Positions 1 to 11,473 of a stretch of DNA of 64,000 bases are shown piece by piece. Position numbers and translations under genes: made by a program. Under the pieces are notes generated by a model that ran no database searches, was not told where the DNA came from, and saw nothing but the letters and a program-made list of their open reading frames with translations. How positions within the stretch are numbered: position 1 is the stretch's first letter; each line of letters starts with the position of its first letter. The stretch comes from Kalmusia sp. IMI 367209. Taxonomy: Eukaryota; Ascomycota; Dothideomycetes; Pleosporales; Didymosphaeriaceae. Location of the stretch: positions 124,001 to 188,000 of the forward strand of contig JAPEUQ010000003.1 in the NCBI GenBank assembly GCA_027946365.1. The letters are read 5' to 3'.

Positions 1-636
1 ATCCAAAAGCTTGAAGAAGAAAACGTGAACCGCTCCAAACACACTCCCTGTTTCAAACGCCGTGGCTTCCATTGCACAAGTCTAACGTGTGCCGACGTCG
101 CACAACAGCGCGGGTGACCTCAACAATGCTTCTCTTCCCCAGACAAGAGCTCTAGCCCTCTCCTTCGCTGCAATCGCGGAACGAAGCCTGGAAGTGGATG
201 CGGGCAGCGGTGAGCTCCACGGAAGGATCATTAGCCTCGGCCGAGCTTGCATCACGCACACCCCGCTTGCTTAACCCCGATGCTATCTTTCTATGAGCAT
301 CTATCGCGCCCGCGGAGTGCTTTGTGATTGGGCTTTTCGATCAAGAGCTTGATTCGATTGGGGTATGCTCTTGTGTTGATAGTTGAGGCTGCGATAACCT
401 TTATAGACGTTATCTACATTCGCAGAAGGCACCAAGGTTGATATAAGGACAACGGCTACGCATGGTAATCTGACGCCCCACATGCCTTAAAGCCGCTTGG
501 GGCTAGTTGAGATGTGGTGTGCGAAGAATCAGGTACATGCACACGGTACTACTGATCATGTAAGGTCAAGAGAGTCCGAGGCTTAGCACAAAAGACATCT
601 TATTCTTCAATTCGTGTAAGATCAATGGATACAATT
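1..636. other. Window edge and downstream flank of HET pseudogene
   Basis: I see no supported gene here. Short open frames occur on both strands but lack family motifs and, in several cases, an ATG start. The right part is the downstream flank of the HET pseudogene. Confidence 0.5.
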
Positions 637-1879
637 TCAGGATAGGTACTCTGTAGGTAACAGGCAAGCATAGTACTGTTTTTCGGTAAACATGCCCTTC
701 GCATCGTGTCTCCATTTTCCAGGGGAGTGATGTTTCTTAATCCAAACGAAAGTCTTGTTGCCGCGTTGGAGTTTCTTTGTTCCTCCGATGTGATGCCACC
801 ATCTGGCATTAAGCCACTGGCAACCACTATACATTCCAAATTCATTCATTTCCTGTTCTTCCGGCTCGAAACCCATCGAAAGAACGCAATCAGTATTAAA
901 AATTGCATCCTCATCATAAAGGCTCCATAACATCTCCTCTAGACCAACCACGTGATGGGCAGGTAGGCTCATATTTCGGGTCAACCGCTTGACGAAATTA
1001 CCGAAAGCATAGAAGTATGTATATGAGCTCCTGTCCGCGCGTTCATCGAGGCCAGAAAACATTAACAGACTTTTCTCAACAGTCAAAATAGCCTCAAGAA
1101 ACAGTTCGACGACGGACTTAGTGTAGTCTGCCTTTATATCCGTATTCGTGACCAGACCTAGGGAGCCCATATACCACATCTCGCTTGTCTGCACACCCGT
1201 TTCCGCCATAACGTTCGATGCAAACTTCAAGACTACTACCACCGCGGGTGTCACGAAAGTCTCGAGTGCCTTCGGGAATTAAAGATAGGGCGGCGTTGGG
1301 TACTTCGCCCCACGCGCAGGTCTCGGCCAACTCAGACATGGCACGTCTACGAATCCAAAGAGTCTGGCATAGGATATAGACTTCCGGGGCGAGGAGAATT
1401 TCTTGCACGATCCATAAGCGCGTGAAGTAAGGATTGAGTAGAAGCGGTGTTAATACTTCGCAATCTTGAGTAGCATAAAATTCTTGAGCTGCTTTGACCG
1501 TCTCGTCGGCGCACCCAAGCCAAACAACAACGAAACAACATTGACTATAGATCCTACTCATCAACGAGACTTGGTGATTGCGTTCGGCGACGTTGGTTTG
1601 GTCGATACACAGTTGGTCTATAAATAAACGTAGCGTGTTGTTCTTGTTTCTATGGAAGCAAGAGAGGAACTCGAAGAGGTTCTCTCGCACTTCGAAATTT
1701 TTTGCCGTTGAGTAAGATTCGATATTTCGGGTAATCGAGGCCCCATGTATACGATAGGGCGATGTACCGTGGAGCAGTATTAAGATCGTGGGTTTCAATC
1801 GTACACATAACCGTAGACGACTTAGGACGGCGATGAAGTCTTAACAATCGAATCTGTTGGGTGGATGTATCAAGAGGCT
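637..1879 (-). pseudogene. HET (heterokaryon incompatibility) domain protein, frameshifted
   Basis: The three conserved HET blocks are legible on the minus strand. They are YIALSYTWG near 1750, then a block with FIDQLCIDQ and VVWLG around 1500-1620, then RLWIVQEILLAPE around 1370-1420. They lie in different frames. The first shift falls at a run of six T next to AAA (1695-1703, plus strand). The second falls near 1157-1168 around GGG, where the text should pass from ..RDVVYG.. into ..LGLVTNTDIKADYTK.. Upstream the first frame reads back to a stop at 1878-1880 without an ATG, so the true start is lost or in an unseen exon. HET proteins trigger cell death after fusion of incompatible hyphae and are often large, fast-evolving families. 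Both shifts sit in short homopolymers, so consensus errors are an alternative to real decay. The HET assignment is secure; the pseudogene status is less so. Confidence 0.8.
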
Positions 1880-2800
1880 AGTGCCTGTAGCTGGGAAGCT
1901 CGGTGGCCATCAGGACGAGCGTTTCGCATGCACTGAAAGTCTGGAGTTGCCCCAACACAAAGCTTGCCGAGATAGGACAGTGTCAAAGGCTGGATATAGC
2001 CCAACTTATAAGCCCGGGCACTGAAAGATAGGATTGACAGTCTAGAACGGCTCATGGATAGAAGAAGATACTGCAAGTTGTGGCGGCGTGTGCAGGCTGT
2101 GCACATGGCTGAAGCCTTGGAAGCCACTGTCACTTGTTATTGGTTGTCTATGGCTCCATTAGTGCGTCGCAATACGATCAAAACCTAGCCCGTCGTCTCA
2201 AATCCCTGCATTCAACAGGAGAAACTGGATAATAGCCATTTTTGGAGGGGATATCGATAGCGAACCTGAAGCTCGAGACAAGTCGGTTATAACGATCTGC
2301 TTGTGTTTCTATCAGGGTTATCAGCGACGGACTGTGACCGCCGGCGGCTGGCTCAAACAATGTATACCCCCCTAGTTCGCTCATGGCCATTATGGACTAA
2401 CGATGGGAAATCTGTGCGATGCAGCCGCGAGACATTGCAGACTGGCATGGGAAGAAGATGAGACAGGAAGAGGGGTCATCTAGTTTGCCTTTGTAACGCG
2501 AAGCGGCAGGTATCCATGGATAATCTCGGCAGTGAGAAGAGAGCGAAGAAGACCGGAGGTCTCTAGCCTGGGCCAGCGAAGGGCTGAAGAGAGGTCGTGA
2601 TAGTCACAAGAATGGCACGTGAATGTGTAGTGAGTTGATGCGGCTTCGGTCCGCGGCCGCTTAGCGACGGCCGAAACCGCTTTAGGAAAACTCGACCAGA
2701 GCAAACATCACCACGCCACTGTTCCGCCAACATTGTTGTTCAACTCTCCACTGATATCAGGCGATTCGATTACTACTTTTAGAGAACTTTGCATTCCGAA
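1880..2800. other. Intergenic, upstream of quinolinate phosphoribosyltransferase
   Basis: This stretch separates the HET remnant from the plus-strand biosynthetic gene. Short frames on the minus strand show no recognisable domain. It presumably holds the promoter of the gene starting at 2801. Confidence 0.4.
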
Positions 2801-3839
2801 ATGGCCGAAGGCGCACCTGCACATGGATCGGTGGCGCACCTGCTTCCCCAGACTTACAAGCGCTTAGTCGCGGAATGGCTTGAAGAAGATACTCCAAGCT
2901 TCGACTATGGTGGCTTCGTCGTAGGGGAAGAAATATCGGAAGCTAAACTGCTAGGAAAGAGCGAGGTGCGTGTTTTGATATGGTAGCTAGCATAATCTGA
3001 TAATGGGACAGGGCATAGTAGCCGGAGTACCGTTCTTTGACGAAGTTTTCCGGCAACTGGATTGCACGTGAGTAACGTGCTCTGTGTCTTCCCATACCCA
3101 AAAACTAAGCGCCCCTAGTGTGGAATGGCATGTCAAAGAGGGCGAGCACTTCGAGCCCATCAAACACTGCGCCACCGTGCGTGGTCCAGTACGCAAACTG
3201 CTCCTGGGTGAACGAGTGGCTCTCAACACACTCGCACGATGCTCAGGCATAGCGACAAAGTCAAATCGCCTCCTTCGCCTTTTGAGGGAAGCTGGATATC
3301 CTAACATTCTCGCCGGGACCCGCAAGACGACTCCGGGATTTAGAGTCGTCGAAAAGTACGGCATGCTCATCGGTGGAGTTGATGCTCACCGCGTCGATCT
3401 CTCTGCGATGACTATGCTCAAAGACAATCACATCGTCGCCGCGGGAAGCATCACCAATGCCGTCCGAGCCGCCAAGTCTGCTGGTGGGTTTGCAATCAAG
3501 GTAGAAGTCGAGTGTCAGAGTTTTGAAGAAGCTGACGAAGCCATTGCGGCTGGCGCTGATATTGTTATGCTCGACAATTTCACACCAGACGGCGTCAGAG
3601 TAGCTACTGCACAATTAAAGGAGAAATGGGGAAGGGGAACAGGAGATCGGAAGACATTTTTGGTCGAAGTCAGCGGAGGTTTGACTGAGGAGAATGTGAC
3701 TCCCTATGTCTGCGGGGATGTCGACATTGTGAGCACGAGTAGTATTCACCAGGGGGTCAAGCACGTTGACTTCTCACTGAAGATCGTGCCAAAAGGAAAA
3801 GACACGATGAAGGACAGCGGGGAGAGCCTAGACGTTTGA
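2801..3839 (+). CDS. BNA6: Quinolinate phosphoribosyltransferase (decarboxylating), NadC/Bna6 type
   Basis: Exons are 2801-2965, 3012-3067 and 3119-3839, with introns of 46 and 51 bp. The product is 313 residues; the yeast enzyme is about 295. The enzyme joins quinolinate to PRPP with loss of CO2, giving nicotinate mononucleotide, the last step of de novo NAD synthesis from tryptophan. Visible family motifs include [10 protein letters not shown] at the exon 2 join, RKTTPGFR (PRPP and quinolinate site), [17 protein letters not shown], the VEVE strand, VMLDN and EVSGG. The start is the first ATG and gives the usual short N-terminal helix region. A Zn2Cys6 gene follows 289 bp downstream on the same strand. 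No lesion is seen, so the gene is probably functional. Exon borders are by eye but restore one frame and conserved sequence. Confidence 0.92.
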
Positions 3840-4128
3840 TATAACCAGTGTATACGTAGGCCACTAGAATTGTTTGATACCGGCGTTGGCGGTGCTTTCC
3901 AACGAGCTTTTCCGAACCTTTCCGAACCTTTCCGATAGAAGGATCAAGCCGCTAAGCCTCAACCGAGCATGACTCAGCAGCGTGCAAGATTCAGCTCTAC
4001 CACGTTTGTATCCTAATACAACATTTCGCATAAACTCTCTTGAGGCATCATACACTTCCTGGTTTTTCGGAAAGGACAGCCTATTTGTAAGTCTACAGGC
4101 TGGTTGAAGCAATCGCCGGATTACGCGC

Positions 4129-6015
4129 ATGGATACCTCAACACCGAAACCGATCGACCGCGTCATTTTGGCTTGCATACAATGTAGAAGCCGGCATGTG
4201 AAGTGCGATGCATCCCAACCCATCTGCAGTCGCTGCAAAAGAGACGGCAAGGGGTGTACATACCAGAAATCTAGGCGGGGTGGCCTGGACAAGGCCGCTT
4301 TAGCCCGACGACTCCAGAAGCTGCAGCAACAAGCAGCGGAAGCCGTGCAGCACAGTGGCCAATCACTTCAAACATCCTCCTCGGAATCAACTAGTAGCGT
4401 TAACGTAGAGAAGGCACCTTCTGATATAGTAATGTCCGCGAATATGACACTGGATCCAATACGTTTCCAAGACATTGGCATGGCATCTTCCCAGTTGGCT
4501 TTCCAGGTCAGCACGGAGCGGCTACTCGATATCTACTACGAGAACTACTGGCCTGCTTGTCCTGTTCCACTGCCTCTGCATCACCTGAAACAGCGAAGGC
4601 TGACCCCGAACCACGGCATGGACAACCTATTGCTTGTCCTACAATGGATAGGATCCATATTCGCTCCTTGGACTGTACCGGGGTCGCACTACGAAACCGC
4701 TCGGAGAGCTCTAGAGTCACCAATGTTGCCTCGAACGCCTTGGAGCGTGCAAGCATTGATGCTGTTCGCAGCAGCACAACGTCACTGCAATCTACCTCGC
4801 GAATCTCGCCAAACTCTTAATACCACAATTGCGATAGCATTGGAACTGCAAATGAATACCAGAGAGTTTGCAGTGTCCTATGGCGAAGGAGACTCAGTTG
4901 TAGAAGAGTCCTGGAGGAGGACGTACTATTTTCTGGTCCTTTCAGACCAACACTTCTCCATTGTTGTCAACAATCCAGTTTATACGCTGATGAGCGTACC
5001 GAATCTGGTCGAACTACCTTGCGATGATGAGTACTATGAGGCAGGCGTAAGTAATCCGCAACTCCGGCTCGTCGCATGTCTTGTTAATAGCCACAGAATA
5101 TCCCGCTTGCTGCAACGTGGCAGCAATACGATATGAGGGAATTCGACGATGTCGAAGTCGTCTACTCATCGATAACGTACATGGTGGATGTCTCGAGGAT
5201 CAGCACGTACAGTGAGTCGAAAGGAACCTTGATAAGCCACGTAGCATTTGTTGACAGCGATTTCAGTTATGCAATCTTTCATGGACACTGGAACGTTCAA
5301 CGCTGCTTTCGTGGCTAGTATTGACGCCAAGCTTGCTGTGTGGCATTCGCTTCTTCCTGCCGTAAAGAAAGATCCAATGCGGCAGAACGGCACTGTTGAC
5401 GAGATCATGTTCATGGCACATCTAATGGCTACGATACTGGCGATGGCTTGCAACCGGCCGTTTTCTTCCCTTGCCTATAGTTTTGAAGAGTTGACAACGA
5501 CAAGCTTCGCGCCTGCAGTCCCGTTCATGGACGTGCCAAAGAACGGACGGCCAATGCACACAGCGAGGACGCTCAAGGCATGTGACACGGAAACGAGGCT
5601 GCTCGCGATCCCTTGCGCCGTGGAACGACACAACGTCTTCACAATATGCATCGTCGCATCGGTTGCCACTGCGCAGGTTGCAGCATGCAAGATGCTGGAT
5701 GACCGTGCTCTGTCCATAGCTCGCGACCGCGTGCGGCTCAGTATAGGATTTTTGAACGCCATGGGTGCATTTTGGCCGACAGCCAAGACAATGGCGAAAG
5801 AAGTGCGCTTCGTGGCTCGCAGCGCGCTCGCAGGACTACCGAGTACGGTCACAAGCCAGTCAGATGCAACTGCAGAGGTTGAGATAGCTCGAGACGGAAT
5901 CATCTGGCCCATTGATCCATCAGCGCAGATTGACATCTATGCCGGCATCACCCTCCCCATGGACTTTGACGCGCAGATGATCAACTACGCCTCTTCGTCA
6001 AGCTCTAGCCTATGA
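4129..6015 (+). CDS. Zn2Cys6 fungal transcription factor
   Basis: Exons are 4129-5046, 5091-5211 and 5267-6015, with introns of 44 and 55 bp, giving 595 residues. Near the N-terminus (about residues 16-45) a Gal4-type binuclear zinc cluster is clear: C-x2-C-x6-C-x6-C-x2-C-x6-C, beginning CIQCRSRHVKC. A linker with KAALARRLQKLQ follows and could form the dimerising coil. The middle (about 120-450) resembles the fungal-specific regulatory domain, with LLDIYYENYWPACPVPLPLHH and a W-x2-Y block. A serine-rich tail ends the protein. Such proteins bind CGG-containing sites and often control neighbouring pathway genes. The permease downstream is a possible target, but that is inference. I do not recognise a specific orthologue. 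Confidence 0.88.
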
Positions 6016-6360
6016 AGTGTGGAGTCGAACAGACGCTCGCATATTGGGTGTGCGGCACGACTGTACCACCATACACAAGCAGCAATGGAGCCCCGTGTCC
6101 CGTAACGTTAGCACGGCAAACACCGACCCTACTGCGCCATCAGCTCGAATCAGCGAGGGCGGCGAAGCGAACAGTTCTCGTACACTCATCTCCGCGCCGT
6201 GGGATGTCGTGTGTAATCGCGTATGCGTGTTTGGAAACAGGGGTCTGCGTTATTAGCTGCGGCTGCGGACCGTCGGGCGTGAACATCCTCATTCCTGTGT
6301 CGTCGATCGGGGGAGGCGAGTGAAGGACTGCAGGCACGGAGCCTTGCAGACGACGATCCA

Positions 6361-6397
<37 letters not shown>

Positions 6398-6889
6398 GAG
6401 TGCCGCATCATGGCCCCCCATTATGCCCATTGTCATCTTATCCCCCACCATTGGCATGGCACGATGAGTTCTCGGCATCAGCTGTGTTATCTGCATGCAC
6501 CCTTGGGGTCGTATCGGGAGGACCAATGCGGCCTAGCCACCAACGAACGTCAGGCCCAAAGCATGGTAGCTCCGCCGACCGATTGGCTCCGGCCCCGCAT
6601 GGGTCAAAAGTGCGCAAACGTGGGTCCCCTTCCATAACCGAACTTTAAAACGAGCACCCGTCGCCTCCCATGTGCGCGCAAAACAGACGTTTCAACCAGC
6701 ATTGCATCGACATGTCCTTTCGCACCCTCGGCTTCAAGATGCGCGCCTGCTGAAGGACGTCTGAACGCTCCTGCCTGCCGTATACGACCAACCCAATCGC
6801 ACCTGCTGCGAACAGCTAGCGCCGCAGAATCCCAGACATCGCTAGACTTGAGTCATTGAACACTACGGCACCAACACCGCGACACCACA
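6016..6889. other. Intergenic with trinucleotide repeat, promoter of permease
   Basis: The stretch holds a (CGA)n-type tract and otherwise GC-balanced sequence leading to the permease start. Several frames here are low-complexity arginine or serine readings of that tract and are not genes. Confidence 0.5.
6363..6397. repeat. CGA/ACG trinucleotide microsatellite
   Basis: About ten consecutive copies of the triplet ACG occur after a near-copy (acgacaacg). It lies between two genes, so it is not coding in any supported model. Confidence 0.9.
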
Positions 6890-8522
6890 ATGCCGATGCA
6901 GCACGCGGAGAAGGACCACGGCTCACCGCCCGCCATGTCGGTCGAAGACGAGATCGAGGGCCAGCTGGAAGAGGTGGATCCCATAGCAGAAGCCAAGTTG
7001 GTGAGGAAGCTGGACCTTTACATCATTCCCGTTGTCATGCTTCTGTACCTCTTGTCCTTCCTAGACCGGTGAGTGATCAGCAGCAGCCTTGTTCTTCGTC
7101 GCCACGATTGGCAACTCCTTGGCGAATTTCCACGGCTGCACGACGCGGTTCCTAATCATCTCAACAGAGTCAATATCGGAAACGCTCGCCTTTACGGTCT
7201 CGAAGCTGACCTGGGTCTGAACTCGACGCAATGGCAGACAGCCATATCCATCCTCTTCGTCTTCTACATTCTATCCGAAGTACCATCTAATCTGGTGCTG
7301 AAGAAGCTGCGTCCTTCGCGATGGATCGCTTTCATCACGGTCTCGTGGGGCATCGTGGCTACCCTTACGGGAGTCGTGCAGAATTACGGCGGTCTCATAG
7401 CATGCCGTCTGTTCCTCGGTGCTGTAGAAGGCGGTCTGTTTCCGGGACTGGCTGTCTACCTCACCTTTTTCTACACCAAGCGCGAATTGGCGCTGCGAAT
7501 CGGATACCTCTTCGTGTCTGCTGCGCTGGCCGGTGCTTGCGGCGGTCTCCTTGCTTTCGCCATTGGCCACATGGATGGTGTTGCCGGCGAAAGAGGTTGG
7601 CGCTGGATTATGATCATCGAGGGTCTCCCGACCTTTGTGCTTGGAATTGCGACATGGTGGATCCTTCCGGATGAGCCCGCGACGACGTACTTTCTCAATG
7701 ACCAAGAAAAAAGACTGGCAATATCTCGTTTGAAGCGCCAGACAGGCTATACTGCCAAGGCAGCAGAATTCCACTGGCAGGATGTAAAAAACGGCGCAAA
7801 GGACTGGAAAATCTGGGCGTTTTCATTCGCGCAATTCGGCTGCGATACTATGCTCTACGGCTTTTCCACCTTCTTGCCAACAATTATCAAGGGTATTCAA
7901 CCACATGCGTCCAACGCCCTCGTTCAGGTGTACACCATTCCGTGCTATGCTCTGGGTGCTCTCACATATTTGGCAGTTGCAAGGCTGTCGGATTACCAAC
8001 AAAGACGCGGAGTTTACTGCGTCGCTTTGGGCATTGTTAGCATAATCGGCTACGCCATGTTGATGAGCGATTCGAAAGCCGCGGTGCACTACGCGGGATG
8101 CTTCTTCGTTGCGATGGGTCTCTACGTCAACGTCGGTCTACCACTGGCTTGGTTACCAACCAACAACCCGCGCTATGGAAAGAGGGCATTTGCTACGGGT
8201 CTGCAATTGAGTATTGGTAATTGCGCAGGAATTATGTCTTCCTTCGTGAGTGGTACCCTTTCCGAACCCCACACCGAGCCATTGCTGATATATAGATTAG
8301 CTATACCCAGCTAAAGAAGGCCCTCGCTTCATTCGCGGCCACGCTGTCACACTGTCGATGGTGGCATTTGCGAGCTCCGTCTATGCTTTTATGTGGTTCT
8401 ACTTTTCGCGCGCAAATGCGCGCAGGGCTAGGGGCGACGAGGACCACAAAATCCAAGGCATGACAGAGGATGAGATTAAGGAGCTAGGTGACAACAGTCC
8501 ACGCTTCGTGTATACTATCTAA
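6890..8522 (+). CDS. MFS permease, allantoate/nicotinate (Dal5/Tna1-like) family
   Basis: Exons are 6890-7068, 7168-8245 and 8301-8522, with introns of 99 and 55 bp, giving 492 residues, the usual length. The family signature runs across the first junction: KLDLYIIPVVMLLYLLSFLDR then VNIGNARLYGLEADLGL. Twelve hydrophobic segments can be followed, with GGLFPGLAVYLTFFY as the loop 2-4 region and RGHAVTLSMVAF near the end. These anion:cation symporters import organic anions such as allantoate, nicotinate, pantothenate or small peptides through the plasma membrane. The substrate cannot be read from sequence. Proximity to the NAD-synthesis gene makes a pyridine carboxylate plausible, but this is inference. 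Confidence 0.9.
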
Positions 8523-9697
8523 GGGCAAAGAGGCGGACTGATGGCGATCAACCTCTGCACAAAGGCAATATTCGTCCATAGATAGATCACGGATTTTAGA
8601 GAAGCTTATGAATGAACAGATACTCGATTCACACATGGCCACTTTCTATCCCTCTGCCTCTGCTACTAATATCAATCATCAGCATATGCGCCAGTTCTGG
8701 TCACCGAGTTTGTGAGTTGAATTGGAAAGTGTGGTCCGTGGGAGGGATTTGGGTGAGTCATCTCCGACAATACAATCCCCACGACCTTGGCCAGTTGTCG
8801 TATACGTGGATAAGATGTTACGAGAGAGCAAATGCGTAGGGTTTACTTATACGATAACATTCAGCAGGATTACTCTCGTGGAAATCACTGTAGACCCACA
8901 TCCTCAAGCTAGCAGGCGGACTAGGCCGAGAGGCGAGAAATACCCGAGTCTACATGATGTGATAACGTGGGTTCGCTTTCTTGCCATTTTCCTAAACGCT
9001 AGATATATGATAGCGTCAATCGATCGAAGGAGTTGCTGGTAGGACGTTGGTGAGTTGGTCGACGACCCATTTTCCTCTTTCAAAACTGGCGTACTCGCCC
9101 TATGCATCTGCACGAAGTGATTGCCCCATTCAAGCGTCATGCAGACTTAACTTAATCCAGGATGTTAGATGTGCAATGCTCCAAACGACGCATGGCTCCG
9201 CACGTAGGATTGTTCTTACCTGACAAGAGTATAGATGATCACGCCGTCCCCGCAGAGTGGTGCCCTCCTCCGAAAGAACGGGTCGCCGGAAGCCCGAATC
9301 GCCGACTGAAGTAGCTAGACCCAATTCACCTTCTCGCTGCTCTCTCAGGTACGCTGCAAGTACAAGAGACAGCTAGCCCCATACAGTAACCATATTCCAA
9401 CGTCAGCACCAGTCAACATCAGCTACGAGAGGCCTGTCCTGCACGAACAGTTTCCTTAATTCGGCTGTGCCACTTTGGCGGTGCGCCTGGCGGAGATAGT
9501 GTGGATTGCTAGGGCCGAAGCGACTACCTCGAGCGCGTTGACTACGGGCTCCCGGGCACGCACTCGTACATATATAATGGTATAAACTGACTGCCATGTC
9601 TTTTTCCGTTGTGTATATTCAAGTCGAGTCAATAGGTTTGACGCCCTCTTCAGCTGCTTTGCATCTCACCTATAATTTAAGAAGTACATAAGAGAAA
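8523..9697. other. Intergenic, no gene seen
   Basis: There are stop-rich short frames only, and none has a family motif. The last part is AT-rich and precedes the aldehyde dehydrogenase start. Confidence 0.45.
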
Positions 9698-11473
9698 ATG
9701 CCTTTCATCCCGCACCCCCAGTCCTCAGACGGTCTCTCGGTTGTTCCGCTCTGGATCAATGGGGCTGCACACCCTCCGTCAGAAAATGATAGCCTCTTCC
9801 CCGTCATCTGTAGGTATTCGGACTACTATTCATCCGTTTCGCCGGAGCGTGCAATGTGCAATCCATACCAGATTTTAACCTTCTAGTCGAATAGCAAATT
9901 CTAATGTAGGCCCATAGCATCCATCAAGGACAAGCCCATCCATCACGCCGTCTCTGCAAACACTACCACCGCCGTCCTAGCCGTAGAATCGGCCTCCGCT
10001 GCGCTTGTCCATTGGCGCAACACAACGCCTTCACACCGCCGTGCGCTCCTCCTCAAAGCCGCAGACATCCTAGACAAGAGGGGACAGGAGGTGATGCAGG
10101 CGCTGATGGCAGAGACAAGCTGTCCTGAAGCTTTCGCGAAGTTCAATGTTGGGGGCACAACGTGGATGAGGGAGATTGCGGCCGCGACGACTGAGTTGCG
10201 AGGCGTGGTTGCGCAGAACTTGGAAGGGAAGGGTGGGCGGGATGTTGGGGTTTGACAGTCACGGTTAGGGAGCCGATTGGAGTTGTGTTGATCATTCCGC
10301 CGTGAGTAATCTCCTTTGTTTTGCTTCGTTTGATTCGGAAGCAAGTATTCTAGGATTAGTTTAATCGTGCTGCAGGTGGAACGGTGCCGTGATCCTGGCT
10401 CTGAGAGCGACAAGTATGGCGCTTGCGGCTGGGTGTACGATTGTCGTTAAGGCTTCTGAATTGTGCCCGCGAACGCACCATATGCTCCTCGAAGCATTTG
10501 AAGAAGCGGGTATGCCTGCTGGAGTGATCAACATGATTCAGGCAAGGCGAGAGGACGCAGCTGCCGTGACCGAAGCCATTGTCGCACACAAGGCAGTCAG
10601 GAAAGTCGACTTCATCGGCAGCGCAGCCGTGGGAAGTAAAATTGGCCAACTTTGTGCTAAATACTTAAAGCCTGTATTAATGGAGCTCGGTGGCAAAGGA
10701 GCGGCGGTAGTCCTAGAAGACGCTGATCTGGAGCAAGCAGCAAAGCTGTGTGCAATGGGTGGTAAGTCTTCTGGCCACACCTTCACAGAACGAAGTAGTA
10801 ATCGAGTTCTCAAGCCATCATCGACCACGGCCAACTCTGTTTCTCCACCGAACGCATCATCGTCCACCGGGCTGTCTATGACACCTTCGTCAAGCATCTA
10901 ACCACAGCCTTCTCCCATATTACAAGTGCCGGTGATGCAGTGACTAAGCAGTCCGCGACGCATGCCTACGACGTTCTCAAAGATGCCCAAGAAAAAGGCG
11001 CCACCTTTCTCACCGGTGGCCTCCAATACCTCAGCGAAACAAGCCTCGTGCCCACCCTCGTAACCAACGTGTCGCGTAACGCCCGCATCGCCGACGAAGA
11101 GACCTTCGGCCCTTCAGCATCAGTATATATAGCCGAAGACGAGAACGATGCTATTGAGAAGGCGAACGATAGCGCGTACGGTCTGACTGCGGCGGTACAC
11201 AGCAAGAGCTGGGAGAGGGCATTTAGCGTCGCGAAGAGATTGGAATATGGACAGGTGCATATCAACAATGTCACGTGTACGGACGTTCGTAAGTATTGCC
11301 AGATTCGAATTCAAGGTGTAGTAGCTAATGAGGCAGCTGGAGCCCCGATCAATGGCGTGAAGGGGTCGGGATGGGGGTATTCGAACTCGATATGGGGAAT
11401 TGATGAGTTTAGTCTTCAGAAATCTGTGTACTTTCATCCCACTCAGGGAGGAAGTATGTTTGATAGGCACTGA
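9698..11473 (+). pseudogene. NAD(P)+-dependent aldehyde dehydrogenase, one frameshift
   Basis: The model is 9698-9809, 9918-10301, 10376-10761, 10815-11288 and 11337-11473. All splice phases agree, and the full length would be about 497 residues. Family signatures are good: the WNG entry to the NAD fold, VVKASELCPRTHHMLLEAF, VDFIGSAAVGSKI, MELGGKGAAVVLEDADLEQA and the catalytic cysteine in GQLCFSTERI (joined across the 10762-10814 intron). The C-terminal GVKGSGWGYS follows. One lesion is visible: in exon 2 the frame meets TGA at 10253-10255, right after GGGG at 10247-10250. The text then continues in another frame as TVTVREPIGVVLIIPP. A one-base change in that G run would explain it. It resembles salicylaldehyde or vanillin dehydrogenases that oxidise aromatic aldehydes. 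The first intron border (9810-9917) is the least certain. With a single lesion in a homopolymer, a consensus error is possible. Confidence 0.8.

Noticed and set aside
3908..3936. Short tandem repeat CCTTTCCGAA
   Set aside because: Only about three copies of ten bases; real but too small to interpret.
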